Of a stretch of DNA of 64,000 nt, positions 9,601-16,736 are shown piece after piece. The notes below the pieces were generated by a model. That model made no database searches, was not told the origin of the DNA, and saw nothing but the letters and a program-made list of their open reading frames with translations. How positions within the stretch are numbered: position 1 is the stretch's first letter; each line of letters starts with the position of its first letter. Source of the stretch: Candidatus Rifleibacteriota bacterium (GTDB taxonomy: Bacteria > Muiribacteriota > Ozemobacteria > Ozemobacterales > Ozemobacteraceae); NCBI GenBank assembly GCA_015232575.1, contig JADFZL010000002.1, positions 310,001 through 374,000 of the forward strand, in the 5' to 3' direction. The translations under genes and the position numbers were made by a program.

Positions 9601-10487
9601 TTTCCGAAACGTGGGAATTAGCTGATCAGATATCTGAACAGGCAGAGAGTTTTGCAAATAAGAGCAAAGACTTCATTTCCGGAAATGTCGAAAAACTCAG
9701 GTCTGCAATTCCGCAATTGGATGCTGCACTTAATAAACTTGAGGCCGATTGCCGTAAACTGAAGCTTGATATGCTGAAGTATCTTATCGAAAGTGTATTT
9801 GATTCGGCACAGACCATCTGGCTTGAGTTTGACAACCGTTTGAAAGACGCAAAAGTAATGGGTTATGATTTGGAGGAGATTCACAACAGTAAAATTAAAG
9901 ATAAAGGCGATTATATCTTTAAAACCTGGGAAAAGATTGGCAGTGAGGTTGATGACGGCTTGCAGAAGCTTATTCTGGATTACTTTTCTGAAATTGCAAG
10001 TTCAGGTCACGAACTTTTGATTAGCAAGGTACTTGAAAGATATGCCAGTCTTGCGATTGAAGGACGACTTTTTTGGGGCGATCCGAAACGATCAATAGAC
10101 CTGTCTCATGATCAGGCTGTCGCTGCTTACAACAGGCATCAGGAAGTTTTTAGCAAAGACTATAAACAGGAGACTACCGCTGCATGGCTGGAGTTGAGTA
10201 AGATTCTGCCCGCCGGGCTTGAAGCTTTCTATTTTATGCATCCGAAAAACCCGGCAAGTAAGAAAAACATGGAAAAACTCTGTAAGAAGGTTGAAGAATC
10301 GGAAAATATTGAGGATATGCTGAAACCATTTGCTGATGGCTCAGACATGACAAACAAAATTTACGGCCACATGGGTGCAGTTCTCCGTATAATAAAAAGC
10401 CGCAAATTCCTTTATGATATTTCTGATATGCAGGGCACTATGGTTGATATAGCAATGACAATTAGCAAATCGATAGGGAAAGATTAA
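6630..10487 (+). CDS. Large exported ankyrin-repeat protein with Ig-like and coiled-coil regions
   Basis: 1285 residues from ATG at 6630 (GAAAGGA about 9 bases upstream; an in-frame TTG at 6612 is less likely). The signal peptide ends near residue 33 (STLSAIQASED). Ankyrin repeats run from about residue 50 to 170 and again from 240 to 520, with KAGADPN, EKGADLN and DRKANVNAKDKNGETPL units, interrupted by a Lys/Glu/Pro linker. Residues ~590-880 contain beta-sandwich modules of the invasin/Big_1 type (GKGVEGAEICLEVD, SDSNGKCIFSYIPP) and a carboxypeptidase-regulatory-like unit (AYAEVWMKRPDG, ETDGEGRFKVAF). The last ~400 residues are largely helical with coiled-coil stretches. This order suggests an extracytoplasmic binding protein. 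Ligand and location (periplasm or surface) cannot be read. It stands alone, flanked by terminator and repeats. Confidence 0.8.
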   Translation: MTLSRLFGLRKPIFLHLGVLLILISTLSAIQASEDLKTRFCNEFMLAISQKQTDRARQLLQDYPVVAKALDGDGQPVILMAVNQCPELVEAMVKAGADPNYSQAGCPILYMVSSSANPALKALLKAGADPNRTEPSGASPVHLAIANGDLDAVKLMVEYGLDLNIKYDGRSLKEFAKQKGQKHIEEWLEQAKPGKPVIAKVEEKTPAVEEKSSTDLPAGNTSVSREIFSEEWVKALTDANLSVVTALIEKGADLNTPVNCVGWAMPPLIKIMYEANSSMSGNQNDPERVRQAWENRLPIALMLLEKGADANVQVGIEKGAPSWPALHWAVIEAFDRPEIMEKLLERGARPYIPQNEQSTMEFFSIHAEEYLRGKPELWARYMKIFAEIVRRTGAPDLEMTGKNTLIHKFAGTKCPPGDFGLLKAMSDTLFDCGAKVDPQLTESLTTPLHIAVCSPETASYALYLIDRKANVNAKDKNGETPLFWLAKSYSGKEQLRIGSKLLKNGADLHASYYLHPDNTILHVSNRYIELFSLFKKNGGTCKFQGIDSKTPCEDCRKASANKVNLGNSDENEKEETSDYILEASAEPDQIWANCIPEKGAKAKLKSLFKISVTTSKGKPASGIGIAINSPSNYHYLGATSLTADTQGKAVTECGAGSAGIMNFEILVGPKGKPSKTLTVKVGGLELRCTEKGKSVLLLDGKTPVEFETTLADPSGKGVEGAEICLEVDETKIAGKGQIKPAKGKSDSNGKCIFSYIPPLAKPGNLKGGYVTFKAIARIQKKMTLSSAAPVKLTPNAGYNMLVMVNKDGYEEAKPFNVVCTGESGSVEGVIKTAGADGAMVPVAYAEVWMKRPDGAKLIGGTRQETDGEGRFKVAFASQINDSGDVLQLNEPLVLTVAPEVTNHLKNAKEKLEEIKQRNVSAPKLDEFIQKFPSLLAASNVLHGENRASSKELVAAAALTDQLTTHVAILDEKARQSMEAFLYDISVAVKNLSETWELADQISEQAESFANKSKDFISGNVEKLRSAIPQLDAALNKLEADCRKLKLDMLKYLIESVFDSAQTIWLEFDNRLKDAKVMGYDLEEIHNSKIKDKGDYIFKTWEKIGSEVDDGLQKLILDYFSEIASSGHELLISKVLERYASLAIEGRLFWGDPKRSIDLSHDQAVAAYNRHQEVFSKDYKQETTAAWLELSKILPAGLEAFYFMHPKNPASKKNMEKLCKKVEESENIEDMLKPFADGSDMTNKIYGHMGAVLRIIKSRKFLYDISDMQGTMVDIAMTISKSIGKD

Positions 10488-10623
10488 CAAACTATATGCT
10501 TGTAATTCCATAATTACAAGGTTGTTTTGCGACAATCAGTATTCTTTTGAGGCCCAAAAAGCCTGTATCCTCTTCCTGCTGATAGTCGAAACCGACGGTT
10601 ATTTAAACTGAATCAGGACTTTA

Positions 10624-10815
10624 AATGACTCCTTTATTAAGGTTTACTGTACTGAGTATGCAAAATCTTTAATAAGGAGTCAAATTTGCTTGTTAACTTT
10701 TGGTTGGGCTGTCATCTCGAACGAATGTGAGAAATCTCATAAATGCGAGATTTCTCTCTCGGTCGAAATGACATTGTTTAATGACCCCCTTTAATAGGGT
10801 TTACTGTACTTAGTG
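10624..10815. repeat. Direct repeats flanking a family B palindrome
   Basis: Copies at 10624-10657 and 10780-10814 share AATGACTCC, TTTA-TA-GG and TTTACTGTACT. The first copy also pairs with an inverted arm: GACTCCTTTATTAA at 10627 and TTAATAAGGAGTC ending at 10681. The segment from about 10659 (TGCAAAATCTTTAATA) resembles 53637 onward, so the repeat unit is longer than the palindrome alone. Confidence 0.6.
10710..10773. repeat. Family B dispersed palindrome, copy 1
   Basis: TGTCATCTCGAACGAATGTG then GAAATCTC, and the inverted arm GAGATTTCTCTC-GGTCGAAATGACA. It forms a long imperfect hairpin of about 25 base pairs. Other copies: 12279-12340, 41956-42022, 53687-53752, 57360-57423. Confidence 0.85.
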
Positions 10816-10858
10816 AGAAAACTATAAATGTCAAAAAGCTTTATTGTCCTAAAGAAAC

Positions 10859-10892
10859 GCCCGCTTCTCACTTTTGAGAGCGGGCTTCGAAT
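10859..10892 (-). terminator. Terminator of pepT
   Basis: On the minus strand GCCCGCTCTCA, a short loop and TGAGAAGCGGGC form a stem with one bulge, followed by GTTTCTTT. It begins about 30 bases after the pepT stop. Confidence 0.6.
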
Positions 10893-10916
10893 TATTGGGT
10901 GGGAGTTTGCAGAAAG

Positions 10917-12224
10917 TCAGTTTTTCTTTTTTGCGAGGTCTTTAATCTGTTCGCGGTTTTCTGCCCAGATTTGGACGAGATTAACGATAGTCTGAACCGC
11001 TTTTTCCATGCTTCTGAGAGAAATCCATTCTGTTTTTCCGTGTACATTTTCTGATCCGCAGAAGAGATTCGGGCATGGAAGTCCTTTGAAGGAAAGTCTT
11101 GCGCCGTCTGTACCACCGCGGATGGGAAGCTTGATGGGATGTACATCAGAAGCTTTCATCGCTTTTTCTGCAAAATCTACCAGAAATGGGTAAGATTTCA
11201 AAATCTCGTACATATTCTGATATGAATCTTTTGTGGATACTTCAATCTGAACTTCGGGAAACTCGCCTTTAACCTTGTCGGCAAGCTCCTGAATGATTTT
11301 TTTCTTTGATTCGATTCCTGATTTTTCAAAATCTCTCAGCAGAATTTTAACGGTAGAAACCTCTTCTGTTCCACTGAGTGAATAAGGGTGAATATAACCT
11401 TCGCGTCCTTCAGTAATTTCGGGGCGCGGATAATTCTGAAGCAGGGAAACAAAGCGGCAGACCGCATATTGGCTGTTTATCATTATTCCCTTTGCAAAAC
11501 CCGGGTGAACATTTTTTCCCTTGAAAACAATTGTTGCTGCAGAGGCGTTAAAGGTTTCCTCATTCAATTCACCTTCACGTTCGCCATCGACTGTGTAAGC
11601 CGCAAATGCGCCCCATTGTTCAATTTCAAAACCGGCATGTCCCATTCCGACTTCTTCATCAGGAGTGAAACATATTTTAACCGGTCCATGTGAAAAAGTG
11701 TCGTTTGAGGTCAGAAACTTTGCCATTGTCATGATTTCCGTAACTCCGGCTTTGTCATCGGCGCCCAGAAGTGTTGTACCATCTGACGAAATTACTTTGC
11801 TTCCGACAGCGTCTTTCAGGCGTGGATTCTTATCGACAGTAATGCTTAACTGGGGAATTCCAGGTAATTTAATGTCGCCGCCCTTGTAATCATGTACAAT
11901 AGGCTTAACAAATTTCCCCGGAACAGCAGGTGAAGTATCGATGTGTGCTATGAAACCAAGAGCTGGCAGAGATTCAAATTCCTTGCCGCCTTTGGCTGGA
12001 ATTGTAGCATAAACGTAGCATTTATCACTTACTCTGACGTCTTTCAGGCCGAGTTCGCGAAGCTCTTTTTCAAGCATTCGGGCAAGTTCCCATTGCTCAG
12101 GTGTTGATGGAATGGTCTCGCTGTCTTCTTTTGACTGTGTTCCGAGCGATGTGTATCTGACAAATCTGTCGACCAGTTCTGTCCGGATAAATTTCAAAGT
12201 TTCGTCACTGAATTTAATATTCAT
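10917..12224 (-). CDS. pepT: Peptidase T, tripeptide aminopeptidase
   Basis: 435 residues from ATG at 12224 (AAGGAG about 9 bases upstream; the frame extends 10 codons further without such a site). M20-family zinc aminopeptidase that removes the N-terminal residue of tripeptides in the cytoplasm. Visible metal and catalytic motifs in order: GFIAHIDTSPA (His ligand and Asp), LLGADDKAGV (bridging Asp), FTPDEEVGMG (catalytic Glu and Glu ligand), YTVDGEREGELN (Asp ligand) and SENVHGKTEW (His ligand). Length matches the family (about 410-440). No signal peptide. With the oligoendopeptidase and OPT transporter upstream on the same strand it completes a route for taking in and degrading small peptides; the gaps between genes suggest separate or loosely linked transcripts. 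Confidence 0.93.
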   Translation of the reverse strand: MNIKFSDETLKFIRTELVDRFVRYTSLGTQSKEDSETIPSTPEQWELARMLEKELRELGLKDVRVSDKCYVYATIPAKGGKEFESLPALGFIAHIDTSPAVPGKFVKPIVHDYKGGDIKLPGIPQLSITVDKNPRLKDAVGSKVISSDGTTLLGADDKAGVTEIMTMAKFLTSNDTFSHGPVKICFTPDEEVGMGHAGFEIEQWGAFAAYTVDGEREGELNEETFNASAATIVFKGKNVHPGFAKGIMINSQYAVCRFVSLLQNYPRPEITEGREGYIHPYSLSGTEEVSTVKILLRDFEKSGIESKKKIIQELADKVKGEFPEVQIEVSTKDSYQNMYEILKSYPFLVDFAEKAMKASDVHPIKLPIRGGTDGARLSFKGLPCPNLFCGSENVHGKTEWISLRSMEKAVQTIVNLVQIWAENREQIKDLAKKKN

Positions 12225-12278
12225 ATTATTGTTCTCCTTTTTAGTTAGTTGCAATGAACATGTATCTGCTTAGAATCC

Positions 12279-12340
12279 TCATTTCGACCGAAGGGAGAAA
12301 TCTGGTTTTATCAGATCTCTCACTTTCGTTCGAGACGACA
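12279..12340. repeat. Family B dispersed palindrome, copy 2
   Basis: TCATTTCGACCGAAGGGAGA and the inverted arm TCTCTCACTTTCGTTCGAGACGA, in the 207-base gap between pepT and the oligoendopeptidase gene. Confidence 0.8.
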
Positions 12341-12431
12341 AGTTCCATGAAGTTAAGGCGTATAAACCCTTCGGGGGAAATTGACCGAATTATTTTGTGA
12401 TACATGAAAATCATAACAAGAGGTCTGCATC

Positions 12432-14288
12432 TTACTTTTTGAGAGCCTGGAATTCGGCTTTGATAAGGTCACAGACGCCATCCAGAAACTTCGGATCAGT
12501 AAAGTCTATTCCGAGGAAATCTTTCAGAAGGTTTGTTGCCGGGCGGTCAAAACCGTTTGATACCATGGCAACGTACTTTTCAGCAAATCCGGTTTTATCT
12601 GCTTTGTACATAGAGAGATACTTGAGTGCAAGAGTGTGAGCTATTACATAGTTTACATAGTATCCGGGAGTGGTCCAGTAATGATGTTTCCTGATCCAGT
12701 GAAATTCAAGTTCCGGATGTCTTTTGAAGAAAAGGTCATAAGTCATGCCAACATCGGTGCATGCTTTGTTGAAGCCTTTTTCGTCCTTGATTTCGTCAGA
12801 CGCAATTCTGTCGTATGAAACCATTTCGAATTTTGCTCTTCTGGCTAATTCCCAGAGATACATCATTTCGTTTACAGAATTGAGTTTCAGCGTTGCTTTT
12901 ACTGCCGGATCAGTTTCAGTTTCGGCGAGATAATCACGTACAACCCATTCATTGAACATTGCAAAGGATTCTGTCATATAATTCGGACCGTCACCGAACA
13001 TGATGGAACCTTTGTTGTTTTTTACAAGTTTATAATGTATTGCATGTCCGCCTTCATGTGCCAGTGTTGATACATCGTTGAGGAATCCCTGGTAATTGTC
13101 CATGAAAAAGGCGAAGCACCCGTAACAGAAAGCGCCTTGTCTGCGTTTCTTGCCGCCGACGATATCAATAAAGCCTTCCTTCGGATCTACAAATTTAGAA
13201 ATTTCAGCGCTGTAAGTCGCTCCAAGGTTTTTCAGTGCATCGGTAAGAACTTTTGTACCTGTATCTCCGGTAAATCTCGGTTCTTTCGCACCTTTCGGGG
13301 GCATTTCCATGTCCCAGATATCAGCTGCCGGAATAGCAAGTTCGGTTTTTAATGTTTCCATGCGCCAATTCTGATATTCCTGATACATCGGAGCAAACTT
13401 TTCAATGTTTGAGTAGAGTCCGTCGATCTGCTCTCTCGAAAGATACATTTCAAAGAGACTCTGGTGATAATATGTTTTGTGTCCACGGAGGTTTGCAATG
13501 GCATTAAGAGTCTTCATGAGCTGTCTGAGTGCGAAAGCAACCATATCAGCATTTTGTGCGAAGAACTGATAGTACATTCGGAATGTCTGTTCTCTTGCTT
13601 CCCGCTTATCGACTTTCATCAGTGTGTCGAATTCAGTGTTTATATCGAGTTGTTTGCCGTCAATTTCAATGCTGGGAAATTTGAACCGATTGAACACTTT
13701 CTGAAAGAATGTTCCCTGCCACATGTAGAGTTCGGCGTAAAGTGCCGAGAGGACAGATTCCTTATCTTCGCTGAGTATATATGGAGCAAGGCGGGCGACG
13801 TCCATGAGCATGTATTCGTATTTTTTCAGGCCCGGTTCTTCGAGAATAAGTGCTTTCACTTTTTCTGCATCGAGTTTTTTCAGTTCAGTTTTGAAAAAAC
13901 TTGTTTTGGAATTAGCTTCTGCCGTCATTTTTTCAGATGCTTCAGTTGCTGTGCGATCTTCTGTGTTGATTCCTTCTTTGAATGCGCCGTAAGCTTCAAG
14001 CAGAGCTAGAACATCATAGAGCTTCCTTTTGGCTTCCATTGATTCGAGCAGGATTTTTGCAGAAGAGGTGATTTTTCCTCTGTATCCTTCGAGCACGGCA
14101 ATTGCTTCTTTTGCTTTCTCAAACTCGGCTTTCCAGGCAGCTTCGTCTTTGAAAAAGTTCTTTTCAAAATTGATCCGGTACAAATCTTTCTGATTTCCCG
14201 GTAAGGGTTCAAATGCTTTGTTTTCCTGCGCAAAACTGCTGTTTAATGAGAGCAGCATGAAGAAAACGAGTAACAGTTGTACTTTCAT
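12432..14288 (-). CDS. Exported M3-family oligoendopeptidase (PepF-like)
   Basis: 618 residues from ATG at 14288, preceded by AGGAGG about 9 bases upstream. The zinc motif HEGGH (in TLAHEGGHAIHY) is near residue 411, and the third ligand is expected from the Glu-containing helix MTESFAMFNEW about 25 residues on, as in M3 metallopeptidases. Substrate-binding features of oligoendopeptidase F are present near the C-terminus (YYVNYVIAHTLAL). Unlike cytoplasmic PepF it begins with a clear signal peptide (MKVQLLLVFFMLLSLNSSFA-QE), so it should act in the periplasm or outside, cutting oligopeptides to a size the neighbouring OPT transporter can import. pepT follows 207 bases downstream on the same strand. 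Confidence 0.9.
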   Translation of the reverse strand: MKVQLLLVFFMLLSLNSSFAQENKAFEPLPGNQKDLYRINFEKNFFKDEAAWKAEFEKAKEAIAVLEGYRGKITSSAKILLESMEAKRKLYDVLALLEAYGAFKEGINTEDRTATEASEKMTAEANSKTSFFKTELKKLDAEKVKALILEEPGLKKYEYMLMDVARLAPYILSEDKESVLSALYAELYMWQGTFFQKVFNRFKFPSIEIDGKQLDINTEFDTLMKVDKREAREQTFRMYYQFFAQNADMVAFALRQLMKTLNAIANLRGHKTYYHQSLFEMYLSREQIDGLYSNIEKFAPMYQEYQNWRMETLKTELAIPAADIWDMEMPPKGAKEPRFTGDTGTKVLTDALKNLGATYSAEISKFVDPKEGFIDIVGGKKRRQGAFCYGCFAFFMDNYQGFLNDVSTLAHEGGHAIHYKLVKNNKGSIMFGDGPNYMTESFAMFNEWVVRDYLAETETDPAVKATLKLNSVNEMMYLWELARRAKFEMVSYDRIASDEIKDEKGFNKACTDVGMTYDLFFKRHPELEFHWIRKHHYWTTPGYYVNYVIAHTLALKYLSMYKADKTGFAEKYVAMVSNGFDRPATNLLKDFLGIDFTDPKFLDGVCDLIKAEFQALKK

Positions 14289-14372
14289 ATTTCTTTCCTC
14301 CTTGTGGAACTTGTATTGCATAGGTGCGTTTCATAACGCGTCTAAAGAGCGCAAATGCCGTTTCTAACAGCG

Positions 14373-14455
14373 GAGAGCACAAAGTGCTCGACCGCGGGGA
14401 GTGAGACGGTCGAACTTGTTCGACCGGCGAGAGGGGGCGCGTGCCCCCTCTTTAA
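14373..14455. repeat. Family A palindromic element, single copy at the OPT gene end
   Basis: Three successive stem-loops: GAGCAC-AAA-GTGCTC, CGGTCGAAC-TT-GTTCGACCG and GAGGGGGC-GCGT-GCCCCCTC, with GCGGGGAGTGAG between the first two. The OPT transporter stop codon (TAA on the minus strand, 14452-14454) lies exactly at the element edge. Confidence 0.85.
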
Positions 14456-16524
14456 GACAATATACCGGTTGCGGTGAGCAGAGCAACTGCAATTCCGATA
14501 AGCGATTCGCCTGCAATGATTCCGGAACTTACTGGTACAATATATGTTTCGGCGAATTCTGGTTTTTTACTGCTGAGAATAAGTGCAATGACTGCTCCGA
14601 TAAACATTGCAAGGGAATTGAAGAACGGAACGACCATTGAAAGCCCGATTCCCATTGCTGATGGAATGAATCGCTTGATTTTTGCCGGCATGAAAATTTC
14701 AACCAGTGTCAATATAATTCCAATCAGAATTCCAGCTACAATGCCGATCTGGGCAGTGTAATGCAATGATGATAAACCATTTGCAAGAAGTTTTGCGACG
14801 GCAGCCCAGACCTGCGCTGAAGGTGCAGGCCATTGGTCACTTCCAAGAATACTGGCGTCAGGTACGAGAAGATAAAATGCTGGAACAACAACAAGTGTTC
14901 CGGCGAAAATTCCGACAAACTGTGCTATGAACTGTTTTCTCGGATTTGCACCCAGAAGATAGCCGCTCTTAAGATCGGTAAGCAGATCAGCCGAGGAACC
15001 GGCAGCACCGGCAGTAACGCTTGCGGTCATCAGGTTTGTAATAAGATTTGAAGGTGCCAGAATTCCGAAGACAAGCTGAGTGATTTTTCCCATTGCGCCG
15101 GTAGGAGTTATGTCAGATTCTCCAGTTGCGCGACATGCTACAACTGCAAGGAAAAATGTTGCCAGAACGGCAACAATTCCCATGAAAAATGTTGTATTGA
15201 AACAGTAGTGAAGAATGAGAATACATCCTATTCCAGAGAGTGCGAATCCACCGAGAAACCATTCGGGTGGAACTTCGATGCGTTCCAACGGGTCTTCTTT
15301 TTTGGATTCCTTTTCCTTGGAACTTGAAAAAACACTTGCCAGACCACTGAAAGCTCTTAAAACTGTTCTCCATTGGAATGCGAAAGCCAGAAGACCTGAA
15401 CTGACCATAATGGAAGCGCCCGTCCATGTGCTCCAGCTGACGATGCTTCTATAACCAAGAGTGACGATTCCTTCTCCGCAAACAGCTCTGACAAGAGGCA
15501 TGATATTGGTGATGAAGAAAGTGTTGAATGCTGTTCCATTAAGATTTAATGCTGCAGATACAGTTCTGAGTGGTTCAAGAGCAGAATAAAGAGACGATGA
15601 GAGTGTTGTGTAAACGGGTCCTGTTGCTGCGAACAGATTTACCCAGTCACCCAGGGCGTTTTTTGCCATGAAAAGCGCATCAAGATTGAACGCTTTTATG
15701 CCGCCAGCTTCAACCATTGCGGGTGCGATAAATGCGTAGTTTACAGTTGCACCGAGAAGGAGTGACCAGGCAACCTTCCAGCCCATGATTGCGCCTGCAG
15801 CGATCAATATTGCTGACCATTCAAATGATATTGTCCAGCGGGAGAAAGAGAATCCGCACCATGACCCGGGCAGGTTGGCAAATTGCGGAATTCTGAAAGG
15901 AATACCTGCATCGCGCAGCCATGCAACTACTCCGCCGAAAAAAGCGGCAATTCCGAGTGATCGTGCTTTTTTTACAGCATCGCCGCCTTCCGAGTGAAGG
16001 CTTTTCAGCGTTTCAGCAGCAGCAATACCGCTGGGAAACCTGAGCTGTTCGACGTTAATCATCTGCCTCTTCATGGGAATTGCCATGAACACACCAAGAG
16101 CTGCAAGGAAGAAAGTCCAGGCGGCGAGAATGGGCCATGAAATGTGAACTTGTGTAACAATGAGATACGCTGCAATAGCTGAAACCATTGTTCCGCCAGT
16201 TGAATAACCGGCTGAAGAAGCCGTTGACTGCATGCAGTTGTTTTCAAGAACAGACATGTCAGTGGTAAAATAGTTGGGCATAAGTATTCTCAGACCACGG
16301 TATATTGCAAAGGAGAGAATACACGATGTAATTGCTACACCGAGCGCCCATCCGGTTTTCAACCCGACATACAGGTTCGAAAGGGACATGAATCCGCCGA
16401 GAAGCGAACCCATAACAAGCGCACGCAACGTAAGCTGCGGCATAGTGTCGCCCTGGTAAACATTCTTATACCAGTTCAACTCAATTTCTTCAGGGGTTAG
16501 TACTTTTTCTTTGTTTTCTTCCAT
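14452..16524 (-). CDS. OPT-family oligopeptide transporter
   Basis: 690 residues from ATG at 16524, giving the start MEENKEKVLTPEEIELNWYK (ACAGGA just upstream; the frame runs 29 codons further with no site). A cytoplasmic N-terminus is followed by about 15-16 hydrophobic segments. Signature stretches of the OPT/YSL superfamily are visible: QLTLRALVMGSLLGGFMSLS and LYVGLKTGW in the first membrane helices, and NCMQSTASSAGYSTGG. Bacterial OPT proteins import small peptides or metal chelates, driven by protons. Placement beside an exported oligoendopeptidase and peptidase T favours peptides. The C-terminus ends at a family A repeat, whose first bases follow the stop codon. Confidence 0.9.
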   Translation of the reverse strand: MEENKEKVLTPEEIELNWYKNVYQGDTMPQLTLRALVMGSLLGGFMSLSNLYVGLKTGWALGVAITSCILSFAIYRGLRILMPNYFTTDMSVLENNCMQSTASSAGYSTGGTMVSAIAAYLIVTQVHISWPILAAWTFFLAALGVFMAIPMKRQMINVEQLRFPSGIAAAETLKSLHSEGGDAVKKARSLGIAAFFGGVVAWLRDAGIPFRIPQFANLPGSWCGFSFSRWTISFEWSAILIAAGAIMGWKVAWSLLLGATVNYAFIAPAMVEAGGIKAFNLDALFMAKNALGDWVNLFAATGPVYTTLSSSLYSALEPLRTVSAALNLNGTAFNTFFITNIMPLVRAVCGEGIVTLGYRSIVSWSTWTGASIMVSSGLLAFAFQWRTVLRAFSGLASVFSSSKEKESKKEDPLERIEVPPEWFLGGFALSGIGCILILHYCFNTTFFMGIVAVLATFFLAVVACRATGESDITPTGAMGKITQLVFGILAPSNLITNLMTASVTAGAAGSSADLLTDLKSGYLLGANPRKQFIAQFVGIFAGTLVVVPAFYLLVPDASILGSDQWPAPSAQVWAAVAKLLANGLSSLHYTAQIGIVAGILIGIILTLVEIFMPAKIKRFIPSAMGIGLSMVVPFFNSLAMFIGAVIALILSSKKPEFAETYIVPVSSGIIAGESLIGIAVALLTATGILS

Positions 16525-16621
16525 TTTCCTGTCTCTCGAAAATAATCTACCCAAAAAACGGTTGTTGATTTCAACCCCTGTAGAATATCCCCAATCGACT
16601 GAAAAACACAACCCCTAACTT

Positions 16622-16683
16622 AAAAAAAAATCTTGAATCTTGAAATTCCGCGCAATTCCTTGAAATTCCGTGGAATTTTTTTC
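16622..16683. repeat. Short A/T-rich repeats with palindromes after aroA
   Basis: Contains TCTTGAATCTTGAAATTCC, then two TTGAAATTCCGYG units that form small palindromes (AATTCCGTGGAATT), next to a run of A residues at 16622. Read on the minus strand this could end aroA transcription. The ATCTTGAATCTTG motif is the inverse of the GATTCAAGATTCAAG array at 43706. Confidence 0.4.
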
Positions 16684-16736
16684 TTGCTTAATCTTGTCTA
16701 TAATCCCGAGAGTTGTTAGGTAGATATTGCTTTAAA

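Larger units (their letters stand above)
10488..10916. other. Intergenic repeat-rich region
   Basis: 429 bases between a plus-strand and a minus-strand gene. It holds two direct copies of an AATGACYCCYTTWATARGGTTTACTGTACT sequence (listed separately), a family B palindrome at 10710-10773, and the pepT terminator. No gene is seen. Confidence 0.6.

Noticed and set aside
13464..14009. 181-residue plus-strand frame rich in Phe and Cys
   Set aside because: Antisense to the oligoendopeptidase gene; its composition is the mirror of Glu/Lys-rich coding sequence.
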